From Thuidium tamariscinum (Eukaryota > Streptophyta > Bryopsida > Hypnales > Thuidiaceae): DNA of 64,000 nucleotides. This document shows positions 23,601-34,404 of this stretch, piece after piece. Under the pieces are notes generated by a model. The model worked only from the letters and a program-made list of their open reading frames with translations. It ran no database searches and had not been told where the DNA came from. Both the position numbers and the translations under genes were made by a program. Location: positions 13,171,067 to 13,235,066 of the forward strand of contig OX344758.2 in assembly GCA_947034885.2 (NCBI GenBank). The letters run 5' to 3'. Each line of letters begins with the position of its first letter. Positions within the stretch are counted from its first letter, which is position 1.

Positions 23601-26167
23601 AACATGATGTCCTTTGCAGCACACTCTCTCTTCCTCTTATAATTTCCCTCAAATACGGGAAGAGGGACGTCAGAGTCCACCACAATGGGATCAGTGTTCA
23701 CCTCCAAAGCCGAGAAGTCGGTCACGGCGCTACTGACCGTATCAGTCACGAGGTCCTTATAAGTCTCGCATATGCTCATATGAGCCCTGATATTCTCCAT
23801 TGCACGGGATCGTCGGAGTCGGTTGCCCTCCTGGTGTACAAAAATCGCTTCCGGGGAACCCGGATCTCTGTAAGCGCTCTGCAATTCGGCCTCAGTCACG
23901 CAAGAGTGACCAGCTTGGGCTGGACTGCCTAGTGAACTTACTGATTGAGGAATGGAACTGCAGGCGGAACATTGACTCTCTCCTGTATTCAAACCTTCGT
24001 GGCACTTGTCGCAGACGATGGACACATCCACCACGATGTGGCCCGCATGAGTGAACTTACACGCATTGCCCACGAGATTGATGAGGACCTGGAATTCATT
24101 TAATGCACACACAAAACCCAAGTAAATCACTACCTCATGTAAATCACTACCTACTGTAAATCATTACCTCATTAGAATCCATATAACAAGATTACAACAT
24201 AATATTCAATATATAAACATCAAAAAATTACAAAATATGGATCATACTAAGCTCCAAAATATCGACCTACTACCTGTCGCAAGCGCACAGTATCCACCGA
24301 GACCGACGACAAAGCAGGCCTATAGCGGACCACCATCTCCACGCCTTTGGGCTCGACCCGAAGCGCTAGCATGCTCCCCACATCTTCGACTACATTCCGC
24401 AGATTACAGAGGACTGGGCTTAGAGTCAATTTTCCCGCGTCAATTTTCGAAAAATCCAGAATGTCATTGATGATTGATAGAAGACACTCTCCAGATGTGC
24501 GAATAGTTTCAAGACATTCCTGCTGCTCTGGAGTGGGATCTGTGTCGAGAAGAACGGAAGCCATTCCTATGACACCATTCAACGGAGTTCGGATCTCATG
24601 GCTCATAACCTGGTAAGTTGTCATTGTGAATCCATGTGTCAGTGAGACGATACACAGCATTGTATCCCGTTCACTTCACTGCCTTTATAAACGACAATAA
24701 AATGCAGTTGGCGGCAAGGAGGAAACGACACTCACAGCTAAGAACTCAGATCTAGCTTTAGCAGCTTTTTCAGCTTTATCTCGGGCAATGGCTAGATTAG
24801 CAATCAGCCGAGCTTGCTCTTCTTCCCAGTTCCTTCGTTCCGTGATGTCTGTGATAGAGCCGGCCATTCTTATTGGCCGGCCTTCTTTGTTCCAAAGAGC
24901 CTGACCTCTAACCCGAAACCACAGAAACCGTCCATCTCCATGTTCCAGCAGTGTCTCTACATCAAATGGTGGAGATTCTGCACTGTTGGTTGCCAAATAC
25001 GCATCCAGGGTTTTCAGCACCGGTTCTGTAAAAGAAAAATGCACATGTTCGAGCTCATAAGGCAGAATCCTGATCGGAAAATTTTAGAAAATAAGAAAGA
25101 GTGGCATATCATTCGTCGAGAATACTGCGGTGATAAGATGATAAGAGGATGCAGATCAGAGGAAGGGACAATCGTAGCCTTTCGAGTATTGGTGTTTCAG
25201 GAGTGATCCTCAAAATGAATTCCTAATTCTTTTCGACATCATCTCTAGACTAATTCTCATGTGACTGAAGCTGTCGAAAACAAGAGAGAAAAAGCGGGGA
25301 AGAGACTTGAACACTAACCGCGGTGTTTGGGGTGAAGACGGGATTCAAAAACCCGAAAAGAGTTTTCAGTTTCTTCAATATTGAGCCCTAACATCTCCTT
25401 GTAGCGCTGGGAGTAGAACACTTGATTGCAGAGCATATCCCAGTCCCAAAGACCATCATTTGATCCCCGTACAGCAAGAACAAACCGCTCTTCGCTGCGC
25501 CGCAAGGACTCCTCGGCCTCCTTTCTCCAGGAAATGTCTTCCAATATACCAACAATGCTGCAAGGGAGTCAAGGAATCAGAATACGTTAACTGTAAGAAC
25601 GGAGTAGTTAAGAACAACCTCAGAGAAAGTCAAACCGCCATAGAAAGCCAAGGAGGGCAACTTCAACAGTGCGATGAAAGCTCACCTCCCCATGCCAGGC
25701 AAACCAGACATATCCACAGATTGGACGTTGACCCATGTGTACGAGTCCTTTTTTTTCTTATTGAGAAGTCGAAATTCAAATTTAAACTGACGCTCCTCAT
25801 TGGGATCTAGCGAAAAGTGACCAAATGCAAGTGCCCACACAGTCTGCATCCCGATGATTCAACAGAACTCAGTGTCTGCAACAAAGATCATACAAAACGC
25901 CTAGCGGATACACTGCGTTTTACGGAATGAGAGGTAGTTTTTGGGGAAGAGATCTTCATCAAAATCAATTCATAAAATTGCATCACTACTGAGTGAGAAA
26001 CTCACTGGCAAATCATCTGGATGAATAAAAGACATCCATCCCAAACCGAGAAGCTCCCCCGGTTCGGTCCCAGTCATTTCCATATACGCAGAATTTGTAT
26101 ATAAGTTTTTGGATTCATGGTCGCATATGAAAACCCCCCGCTGACCAAGTCCACCGGGAACACTCAT
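20695..26167 (-). CDS. Hybrid PAS-histidine kinase (PAS-PAS-HisKA-HATPase-REC-REC), 11 coding exons, 1077 residues
   Basis: Exons on the minus strand: 26167-26006, 25843-25686, 25557-25319, 25025-24736, 24609-24274, 24088-23346, 23145-22661, 22375-22106, 21789-21605, 21300-21151 and 20910-20695. All ten introns are GT-AG, phases agree, and the sum is 3234 nt. The start ATG (26167) follows an in-frame TGA. Domains: PAS 1 about 8-118; PAS 2 about 131-250, ending DITERR; helical linker 252-283; HisKA with [11 protein letters not shown], His287; HATPase with N-box NLVGNACKF (400-407), G1 DTGIG (639-643), F-box and G2 GGTGLGL (668-674); a degenerate receiver 754-880; a full receiver about 950-1070 with Asp1002, Thr1033 and Lys1055. 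There is no transmembrane segment, CHASE domain, LOV cysteine motif or bilin cysteine, so it should be soluble, with an unknown ligand or cofactor. It should pass phosphate from His287 to Asp1002 and then to an HPt protein. It resembles the PHK family of mosses and liverworts (recalled, not searched). Confidence 0.9.
22106..22811 (-). other. Degenerate first receiver domain within the kinase (residues ~754-880)
   Basis: The fold begins LWRILVVD at 753-760, typical of a receiver, but the second acidic residue of the usual DD pair is Arg761. An aspartate is present near the phospho-acceptor position (Asp809 in VAIADRSLV) but lacks the following M-P. The conserved lysine of the S/T-K-P motif is Arg862 (FSRPPRQ). 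An extra segment lies between 812 and 850. Phosphorylation here is doubtful. Hybrid kinases of plants often keep such a receiver-like domain between the catalytic core and the working receiver. Confidence 0.7.
23400..24013 (-). other. Large insertion in the kinase ATPase domain, starting with two CxxC pairs
   Basis: Between the N-box ([12 protein letters not shown]) and G1 (VVDTGIG), about 205 residues (421-625) are inserted, all within one exon. It opens with CDKC (421-424) and CSAC (435-438), a spacing that could bind zinc, and then becomes serine-, glutamate- and aspartate-rich, probably disordered, with an acidic run (HDDSDEDMM) just before the fold resumes. Plant cytokinin receptors also carry extra residues at this position, but to my knowledge far fewer. 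Confidence 0.75.
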
Positions 26168-28060
26168 CCTTCACCAAATTTTGCAGGTTCTATTACTCCT
26201 GCCAAACACAAGATAATTGAATAAGAGCCAGTTGAATTCAGCACTCGAACTGACAACCTAATAATAAAGTGATTCACCAACTACCCAGCTTTCAAATTCT
26301 GTCAAGCCAGACAAAGTGTCCAGCATTCAGAAAGAGGGACCCTTCCTGCCTTCGATAAAATCCAGTACATAACGGTTTCCAAAATCTTTCCCAGAAAGTA
26401 AGGTATTGAGACAAAATCTCCGAAAACACTTTGAGTGAATGGTTGTGCACCATACCTAACCACCATCGGTCAACCCTGATGAGGTCTAAGATTCTCATAA
26501 CAGAATTTCTAACCTAAGTTCTACTCGCTGTCACGACGAAAATAAAACGCGCCAGAAACGCGCACCCAACTGCTAAACCACCACATTCCTTAGCTCACCA
26601 TCGAAATCCTTGCAATCCTGGGCGCGTTGCACATCGTACTCTCATTACCATTACTCGCGACCTGGAATGACTGCCCTACACCTGGATCGCAGAATCAACC
26701 TAAACCCTACAATGATTTCTTAACACCGGTTTCAACATGAATCAATCAGATCTACCAGGAAGTAAATAATTCACACTAGGTCGCACACTCCACCTCACCT
26801 TGCTCGTTTCAATGGCAGTCTCGTAACCACCATTGCATTCTGGATTCCTGTTAATTACACAGGGACAGACTCCATAAAGATTCCTTGAACGGCGGTATCA
26901 GAAACCCTTACAATCGCCCGAAAAATTCCCCAACTCAATTCGATGTGTTTATGATATCTCCAACTGTTGTAAGATTGGACTACTGCACTACACAGTGGTG
27001 AAAGAAACTTCCAAGAAAAACCTCGAGGTTGAAGTAAGATCCCTCTTCCTTCACGCACGATATTGCTAGAATAGAGGAAGCAGACAATTAATCGCCAGTT
27101 TCCTCACATAAATAAGATTCTTCACTTCTTCCTGTATTACACTCCAGCTAATACATAGATGCATTCCATTCCAACTATGCAAAACCTCAGAATCACTCCC
27201 CGCAATATCCGAATTCTCTCGTATGCCGTTCAGTAAGAAAGATGAATCCTGTGAACCGCCGCGTAGTGTAAATTTCACGTAACTGAGCTAGCTCCCACGT
27301 ACGAGCCAGCTGGAAGCCTTCAAGGTATGAGAATATTTTTTAACTAAACAAAAACAAGAAAGATTCGTTGCATTCAATTCCGCAACACATCTCTGAAAGA
27401 AGAGGTTCTCTCACCGTTCCGCTTGGAGCTCCAGATTGTACTCGTTTTCCCATTCACATGGTTCTTGCCCGTCGGTGTCCGAGGCGTCACTAATTTCCAT
27501 TAATCTAATCCACAACGAATATTCTCACTCCAACTGCGCAATTTCCAAGCTGCACCAGCTAATTCTCTCTCCCTCTCTCTCTCAAGCTTCCACATCTACA
27601 ATCTCGATGTTCCATTGCGAAAAAATCTCGAGCTCCAGAGAACCGCCAGACCAAACACCAGTCGCCATTTCGAAAAAAACTCGCGGCGATTCAGTGTCAA
27701 TCCTGTCTCTCTTCCACTTCAAACCCTAACACCTGACCATAAACCAAACCGTCTCCCTCCTCCACCCCGAAAGGCGCTTACATCCAAAGCGGAACGGCCA
27801 GTACAGAGCTTCTTGCGAATCACTTCGGCCCTGAGTCGTGTGTAGTAAGTCCTCTCCGCACACAGAACGACCTCGGATCCACACTCCTGCGCTTCACGAG
27901 CATCCTGAATCCACACAAACGGAAACATCGAGAACGCATCACACAACCTAAACCCTCTCGAATCCCTCCCTCCGTCCGTCCGTCCGTTACGAAGAGATTC
28001 TCTCTCAACTCCCACCCTCCGAACACGAAATTGGGCTCCTCCGAGAGCGCTCTTCCGCAA
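26168..28060 (-). promoter_or_regulatory. Leader and probable leader introns of the kinase gene
   Basis: Immediately upstream of the start codon, an acceptor (GTGTTTGGCAG) ends at 26199, so the last leader exon is probably 26198-26168. Further upstream the DNA remains gene-like, with C/T-rich stretches on the plus strand (A/G-rich on the sense strand), such as the CTCTCTCC run near 27560-27585. Telo-box-like AAACCCTA words occur near 26702, 27722 and 27950. Frames on the minus strand at 27719-28060 and 27820-28200 (126 codons, MKASLSLCVAG...) may be upstream reading frames if they lie in the leader. The exact exons could not be set. Confidence 0.45.
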
Positions 28061-28360
28061 TGCTGCTGCGACCGACCTCCACGTCGAATTCCTCGCGCCT
28101 GTTGGCGAATATGCTGGAAAATCGGAACACGAAGTTGGAAGTGGAATGCTCCAAAAAATCGTTCATGCCCAGCAACACAAAGCGAGAGCGACGCTTTCAA
28201 TGGCAGACTCTCCGTGAAACCTAGATCTACGCATTTTAGGGACTGGCCGCCACTCCCTGGTTACTGTCATCTACTCCAGATGAACATTATTGGAAATGAG
28301 AATCTAGACGAGGAGATTGATTCTGACAGGGCCCCCCTTAAAAGTGGCATCTAGGAGAGG
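28061..28360. promoter_or_regulatory. Probable promoter region of the kinase gene
   Basis: The gene-like composition continues to about 28360 and then falls to AT-rich DNA. Transcription of the kinase should begin hereabouts on the minus strand. A 107-codon plus-strand frame (28031-28354) overlaps the opposite-strand frame and has no recognisable motif, so I do not call it a gene. No TATA box could be chosen with confidence. Confidence 0.3.
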
Positions 28361-28883
28361 AAGAGATGTTGGGAATATTCACTGGAAATGGACAGTGGTG
28401 TCAGGTCAACGGTGGAAGGGGGATCCGGATTTCCTGGTTCAAAATGACTTTTGCCAGTAAAAAAGACCTTTTTTTTTCTCTCCTATCTCTCTGGAATTGA
28501 CTATTTGAGAAAAATCATCCAAAAGTACTATTTGGAAGAGTAGCAAATCTGTAGAGTTGGGATTGTAGATTTTATCCATATGGTTATATTTTCCAATGCT
28601 ATCATCAATATTTTCCTACAAATTTTGAAAGAGAAAATTCAAAATTCCTTGTAAACTCAATTACAAGCAAAATATTGTCATTTTTCTGAGTAAATTTTGT
28701 TGGAAAGGATTTGAAATGAGGTTCTCTTGACATGGTGATTTTTTGAAATTTTTGTGTTCTTTGATTCTATGACCTCATTTTGCAATTCCAAATTTGAACT
28801 AGAGTCAACCAAAGCCAACTACTTGACATTCTTCTACATTTGTAATTTTAGAAAAATGTATGCTCTAGAGATACCAAATCCAA
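28361..28883. other. AT-rich intergenic DNA
   Basis: Nothing recognised: no long frame, RNA or repeat ends. Confidence 0.5.
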
Positions 28884-28948
28884 CCTCTAGATAAGACTAC
28901 AACTTCATACAGTATCTTTAACCTTGAAGTACTCTGACGAGTATCTTT

Positions 28949-29270
28949 AACCCTGAAGTGCTCCGACGTCCATATTCTAGATGATGAACAGAGGGCTTCA
29001 AGGCATTGTTTCATCCAATTAACTTCTCATTTAACAAATGTAACACTTGAATCTAGAAAAGACAACCTTCCGTAGTGACCAAATTCATTAAATTCTAGTA
29101 AATGATATATCCATACAAAGCTATAAGCAAAATTGTGCAAAAATTCAAAAAAGGATTGAGATGTTTCAAGGTTAAATTAGGATGACTTTCATCCAAGTTG
29201 TAATGAAATAGAAATTTGATTAGTAGTCTGTACATTGTCTAGAAATTGGACGTCGAAGCACTCTAGGGTT
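28949..29270 (+). mobile_element. 322-bp inverted-repeat element, GTGCT(T/C)CGACGTCCA family, copy 1
   Basis: AACCCTGAAGTGCTCCGACG at 28949 is mirrored by CGTCGAAGCACTCTAGGGTT ending at 29270. The inverted repeat continues inward over about 45 bp with mismatches. A partial duplicate of the left tip sits at 28918-28940. Phrases flanking the element, starting CCTCTAGATAAGACTACAAC (28884) and CCTCTAAATAAGACCACAAC (29281), are direct repeats of about 38 bp. The right portion recurs in inverted orientation at 46582-46690. Confidence 0.65.
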
Positions 29271-29319
29271 ACAATAAGAGCCTCTAAATAAGACCACAAC
29301 TTCATACAATATCTTTAGC

Positions 29320-30010
29320 AAATCAAGAGTATTTGTAACTTTCACATGATTAATCATAATCAAATATATTAAAGTTTTATACGTAAACATAAAAATGTTT
29401 TATCAAAATAAAATTCAAATTTTTATTTGAGATTTTTCACTTACCCATTAAACATTTTATACCAAGGAAGGCATTATTTATTCTCCTATACATTGATTGA
29501 AATTATAAATGACATTTCTCAAAAGATGACACATTTATTTTGCTTTGGAAATGTTGCAAACAATCACAATAACATTTGACATCAAATGTACATGCCTTAA
29601 ATTTTAATTGACCATGAAAAGACTTTGAAACTTTGTAAGTAAAGATTCAAGCATTATTATAGATGAACAAAATATTATTGGGCAAATCATTGCCCTAAAG
29701 CATCATATTCAATATTCATAATATGAGCTTTAGTGCTCTTAGAAGTTAATGTAACAACACCTAAAAACATCCAAATAATGTCTTGAAGATGCATTTTGTA
29801 GACATGATATGAACAAAGTATAAATTTCAATATGTAACCAACATATTTCACCTACATTTTTTATTTACAAAGTAGCTACATGACTTCATTGAAAATTTCA
29901 ACTTTGCACTATCTAAAATCATTGCATACACTTACAAAATTCTTTGCCATTCTCATACCCATACTCAAAAAAAGTTGCCTTGAGTTCATGATATAGAAAG
30001 CATGCACTAT
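29320..30010. other. AT-rich intergenic DNA
   Basis: Nothing recognised beyond A/T-rich sequence. Confidence 0.5.
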
Positions 30011-30014
30011 ATAG

Positions 30015-30470
30015 TTATGGATGTAGCACCTCTCTAGCAATTCTCAATGCTTTGAGGGCAAGGGAAAAAACTTTTATAAAATAAAAGAACATTAGGAGTA
30101 CCCCGAATCTACATTCTAGAGTTATTGCACATGCTAAACTATTACAAATATTAGCTTGTTTTTATAGAGTCCATTCAAATTTTATCTATTGCAAGGGCCT
30201 AGGTTGGGACCTTTTTCTCATGGTTTTAGATGTCTATAATAAATTGTACATCCTCCCAACAACCATATGGCGCCTCCCTAGCAACTCACAATACTTTAAA
30301 GTATGGAACCAACTTATACATTGATAAGACCAAATTCTACCAGCAATATGCGACATCTACATTTTGAAGTGGTTGTGTTGGCCTTTGACTATTGTATGCC
30401 TTCACTTGTATTGATGGATCTTATTCAAATTCTACTCGTTGCATGGACTTGGATGTAGAGCTTTTTTTTA
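30015..30470 (+). repeat. Two degenerate direct repeats of ~230-240 bp
   Basis: The order CACCTCTCTAGCAATTCTCAATGCTTT, abbreviated here to the phrase CTCTAGCAATTCTCAATGC, then ATCTACATTCTAGAG, then TATTCAAATT(T/C)TA(T)C and GGGCCTAGG recurs about 240 bp later as CTCCCTAGCAACTCACAATAC, ATCTACATTTTGAAG and TATTCAAATTCTACTCG. This is an old tandem duplication. It is non-coding. Confidence 0.5.
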
Positions 30471-30579
30471 TAATTCACTTAGAGAGTCATCTGGGCCATA
30501 GGTTTACAACATGAGTGTAAATGCTTTCACCCATTAAAGGAGATTTGAACCTTTGAAAGATTGCAAGGCCCCAAACACT

Positions 30580-30890
30580 AGGAATGCTATAGGAACATTG
30601 GAAATGTTGCCATATCAGCAATTTGATGTGGTCAGGCAATTGCCTCGTCAAATAATATTTATTTTTTATTTAAATTAATTATTAAATATTTATAAAATTA
30701 TTGAAAATATTTCTTTTTCTTTTTTTATATTTTTTGAATTTTTTTTTTGAATTTTTTTTTTGAATTTTTTTTTTGAAATTCAAGAATTCAGACAAGTAGT
30801 GGCTAGTCTGTAGGATTGGGAATAGTTTCAAAGAACAACCTTGAAAGAGTCTTTTGGAGGCCTAAAACTCCTCTAATGAATTTGATTATA
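30580..30890 (+). repeat. TGTGGTC-family repeat, decayed copy with (T9-10 GAAT)n array
   Basis: It contains GATGTGGTCAGGCAATTGCC, then T-rich DNA, then four units of a T-run followed by GAAT (about 30733-30780), then GGGAATAGTTTCAAAGAACAA and TTTTGGAGGCCTAAAA. The order matches 10241-10560 with the CpG-bearing words changed to TpG or CpA forms. Confidence 0.5.
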
Positions 30891-31156
30891 TATATTTTTG
30901 AAATAAATGAAATGTAAGTTCATTGCAAAAGTAGTGAAATACAAAGCCACCACCAACAAGTAGCCCAATTGGATCAAATAACATTGACAAAAAAATTTCA
31001 TAGTTTGTATATATAGTAGAAATACCATAAACAATTACCCCATCTCTAATGGTAGAGTAGGTTGTCCTGAAACCAACAATATCTAGCTATGAAAAGATTT
31101 TGAAAAGATTTGATTGGCTCACACTTAATTTGAAACAAGTTTCAAAGGTAGCTATT

Positions 31157-31945
31157 TTAACCCCTAAAGGACCAAAGTACAATTTTGGCAACATAGCCAT
31201 TTTGGACAAGTTTCTATGAATGGATTTTCTTTTTTTTTATAAATTTTCACATAGCATTTCTCTGAGGAGTAGCTTTAAGGCCCAACAATTTTCATAACTT
31301 TTGACTACATGGTTCAAAAGTTATTGTATGATATATAGTTTTCATTGCTTGATGGATAGTCTAAGTAGAAGAAAAAAACTTCCTTAAAATTATTTTTTTA
31401 AGAAATAAAAATTTAAAATTGATTTATTAGATTTTTATCTAAGTGGAAAGCTTTGAATCATTCCATTTTGATCAATGAGTCAAAATTTATGAGGATTTTT
31501 AGTTTGGGCTAGTTTGCAGCTAGTTATAGAATCTCTACATTGCAAAAAAAATTGAAATTTTCTATTTAATTCAATTTTTAATATTTTTGAAAAAAATAAA
31601 AACACTAGGTGTACACTGTTTGGCACAACATTACAACCATTGGGATTGTCTTTTTTTAAATCTATAAATTATTTTTAATAATTTAGTATTTTGAATCATT
31701 CTCTATTTCTTTCTATTTACTACTTTTTCCTACATGTTGTACAATTCCAAATGATTTGAAAATTTTCAAGTATACAACCAACTTGATTTGAATAATGATT
31801 CTAAAGAGTTACAATCATTTAGAACATTTTTCATACAAATGTAGCCTTTTGAAGTGCAATTGCCCAAATTTTTCTAGTGGTAAAAAATGATTTTGTCACT
31901 TCAAACACTAATATCTTGCAATCGTATAGCAAAAATGCTTATTTT
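31157..31945 (+). mobile_element. TTAA-bounded element, copy E (right end missing)
   Basis: The left edge TTAACCCCTAAAGGACC is intact and is followed by TTTTGGCAACATAGCCATTTTGGAC and, further on, the phrases shared with copies C, D and G. I find no matching right terminus; similarity fades near 31945, after AATATCTTGCAATCG. It is a truncated copy. Confidence 0.6.
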
Positions 31946-32214
31946 AACCATTCATGGTGTTCCTAGCTTACTCTAGGGAGTTGGACATTGACAATGTCTT
32001 GGGCAATTAAACACTATTGCCCATCAGGAAGTTCCCCCACTACCACTTTAGTATTGTTGCAATATGACTTCAATGTTTACACAATATGGTACTAAAAGTA
32101 TACTATTGCAAAACAAAAGTAGTAATGCAAGAAATCAATTTCAAAGGGAACATGATGTTTTTGTTGAAATAATGTTGTAGTATTGCTTTTGTATTGCAAC
32201 AATATGCTTTCAAT

Positions 32215-32440
32215 ACTAATAGTGTACTCTATATCGTTGCCACAACCAAAACAAAAATACAAATAGTTTTTTAATTTTTTAAAGCAAAAAAAAATTGAAA
32301 AATCTATAATTTTCTCACCACATGTCAAAATGCCATAAAACATAGCCCATGCACCCCTCCTCACCAAGCCCTTTCCAACAGTTTCAAACACACGACAGAG
32401 TGATACATGATGTCGGAGATCTCAACGTAACAAGCAAAAC
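32215..32440 (+). repeat. GAGATCTCAACGTAAC-family repeat, decayed copy
   Basis: It shares TTGCCACA, ATGCACCCCTCCT and GGAGATCTCAACGTAAC with the GC-rich copy at 60965-61168, but most CpG sites of that copy are TpG or CpA here. Three further decayed units lie at 56130-56740. Confidence 0.5.
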
Positions 32441-32454
32441 AAACAGCCTATAAG

Positions 32455-32769
32455 AGAAGAGGCTCAAAAACTACTTAGGCTCTGTAACCACCCACCTTCT
32501 TAAGCTTTTTTCATCTTTACAAGAATGTACAAACAATGCACATTTGAGAAGGTGGACAATTTTATTAGAGCCAAATGCCATTTTGACTTCAAAAAATCAT
32601 AACTAATCCACAAAGCTCCAAAAAATATGAAACGTCTTGTGTTAGATGCCTATTCTATTTATCCTTCAAAAGAAATAAATTCACTGAAAAATAATTCGAG
32701 ATGTTTCACATGCCTAAAATTCAATTTCAGCTCTTAGATGGATGCTATATGGACCTTCTTCCTTGTAGA
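32455..32769 (-). mobile_element. 330-bp MITE, TAAGGTAGAAGG family, copy 2 (decayed)
   Basis: Read on the minus strand it follows copy 1: it includes CAAAGCTCCAAAAAATATGA, AATTCACTGAAAA and the CTCTTAGATGG phrase near the end. The outer termini are poorly kept, and it abuts copy 3 directly. Confidence 0.5.
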
Positions 32770-33100
32770 TAAGCTAGAAGGCTCTTGAATGGAGCAAGTT
32801 CTAAAATGGTGCCCTACCTTCAATGTACAACATTTGTACATGTCGCTTTTTCATAGCCTTCAATAATGTACTAATAGTATACATTTTAGCTAGGGCACCA
32901 TTACAGAGCCCTGAGCCCTTTGAACTTCAAAATTTGATAACTAACTCTACAAAGCTCCAAAAAATATGAAATGACTTGTGTTAAATGTCAATTCCACTTG
33001 TCTTTCAAAAAAAATATACTAAAAAATATTTAAAATTGTTACACCTCCCCAAAATTCAATTTCATCCTTTAGATGGGCGATTATTGAGCCTTCTACCTAA
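32770..33100 (-). mobile_element. 330-bp MITE, TAAGGTAGAAGG family, copy 3
   Basis: Inverted relative to copy 1. Termini are TAAGCTAGAAGGCTC and GAGCCTTCTACCTA. The length of 331 bp matches copy 1, and the internal palindromic core (GTACAACATTTGTACATG, TACATTTTAGCTAGGGCACC) is conserved. It is non-coding. Confidence 0.75.
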
Positions 33101-33199
33101 TGCGTAAACACTAAAACAATACTATTTCAATGGGGGGTTAACTTTTTTTCTTTTTTCTTTTTAACAAATGGAACATGCCCGTTTCAATGGGGAATATAG

Positions 33200-33499
33200 T
33201 AAGGTAGGGGGTTGTAATTGCAACCCTATCTCTAAAAGCAATCTGGTAGATTTTGCCTCTAACATGTACCAAGAGTGTATATTTCAGGAAGGGGTCCCTT
33301 TTAGAAACCACTTTGTTTTCAACTTAAAAAATTCATAACTAATTCCATGAAGGTCCAAAAAACATGAAATGACATGGATTAGATGCCAATTCCATTTTTC
33401 TTACCACGAAAATTTACTAAAAATTGTTTTAAGGAGTTTACCTTCCCCCAAAATGCAAATCAGTTGGTAAAAGGGTCACTTTTACAGCCCCCTATCTTA
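33200..33499 (-). mobile_element. 300-bp MITE, TAAGGTAGGGGG subfamily, copy 4
   Basis: The ends TAAGGTAGGGGGTTG and CAGCCCCCTATCTTA are inverted repeats. The interior (CTGGTAGATTTTGCCTCTAA, TAATTCCATGAAGGTCCAAA) is nearly identical to copy 5, about 900 bp downstream, and relates to the longer copies through the CCAATTCCA and AAAATTTACTAAAA phrases. Confidence 0.75.
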
Positions 33500-34106
33500 C
33501 TTGGATGTTTGGCAGGAGAATCTTCATTCCTTTAATTCTTTATTCTAAATAGTTTTTTATGTAATTCTGTATTGGGGGTGGGGGTGATGTCATACTATTT
33601 TGAACTCTCAGATGCTCCCCAAGAATTTCTGCCGTAGAAGATGACGTCAGCTTTGCTTCGTCATCACCCACGTCCTCAACCTATTTTTTTCACCTTACAC
33701 TGTTTTTTAAATATTTTTTTTCAAAAAAATAAGCTGCAGTTCAGTTGGGGGTGAGCCGGCTTTTGGCTAATTGTGGGGTGCAACCAAACTTGAGTTGCAA
33801 CTTGGTCCCTTCCTTCCAACCGTCATAGGGACCCCAGTTGGACACTAGTTCCCAGTACTGTATTCCCATTTTTCTATTTCTAAAACGACAAGCGGCCTTT
33901 TGGCACCAAAAAGGGGATGCTACAATTTGTTTGGTCCTTTGTTTTATTGTCATGAGTTTTTATCATGAGTTTTTATCATACTTTTGGTCCAAAAGTTAAA
34001 TTTTGGGACCCTGAAGTTCAAGTCTCATTGGGTGTTTAAAAAAAAATGAATTAAAAAAAAAATCATGACAGTGGGGCTCGGTCCACTCCAACCAAACTCT
34101 AACCAT
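33500..34106. other. Spacer between two MITE copies
   Basis: No supported gene; the 70-codon frame at 33741-33953 (minus) has no motif. ATGAGTTTTTATCAT is locally duplicated near 33952-33980. Confidence 0.4.
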
Positions 34107-34404
34107 GTTGGGTAGGGGGCTGGAATTGCAACCCTGTCTCTAAAAGCGATCTGGTAGATTTTGCCTCTAACATGTACCAGAAATGTACATTTCAGGAGGG
34201 GGTCGCTTTTAGAAACCACCGTGTTTTCAACTTCAAAAATTCACAACTAATTCCATGAAGGTCCAAAAAATATGAAACGACTTGGGTTAGATGCCAATTC
34301 CATTTTTCTAACCACAAAAACTTACTAAAAATTGTTTTAAGGAGTTTAGCTTCCCCCAAATGCAAATCAGCTGGTAAAGGGTTGCTTTTACAGCCCCCTA
34401 CCTT
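34107..34404 (-). mobile_element. 300-bp MITE, TAAGGTAGGGGG subfamily, copy 5
   Basis: Left end TTGGGTAGGGGGCTGG and right end CAGCCCCCTACC; the interior is almost the same as copy 4, base for base over long stretches, which points to relatively recent amplification of this subfamily. Confidence 0.75.

Noticed and set aside
27820..28200. 126-codon minus-strand frame as a separate gene
   Set aside because: It lies in the presumed kinase leader or promoter, overlaps another frame and has no motif; kept only as a possible upstream frame.
30015..30470. CRISPR-like or satellite array
   Set aside because: Only two degenerate units of about 240 bp; no regular repeat-spacer pattern, and the context is eukaryotic.
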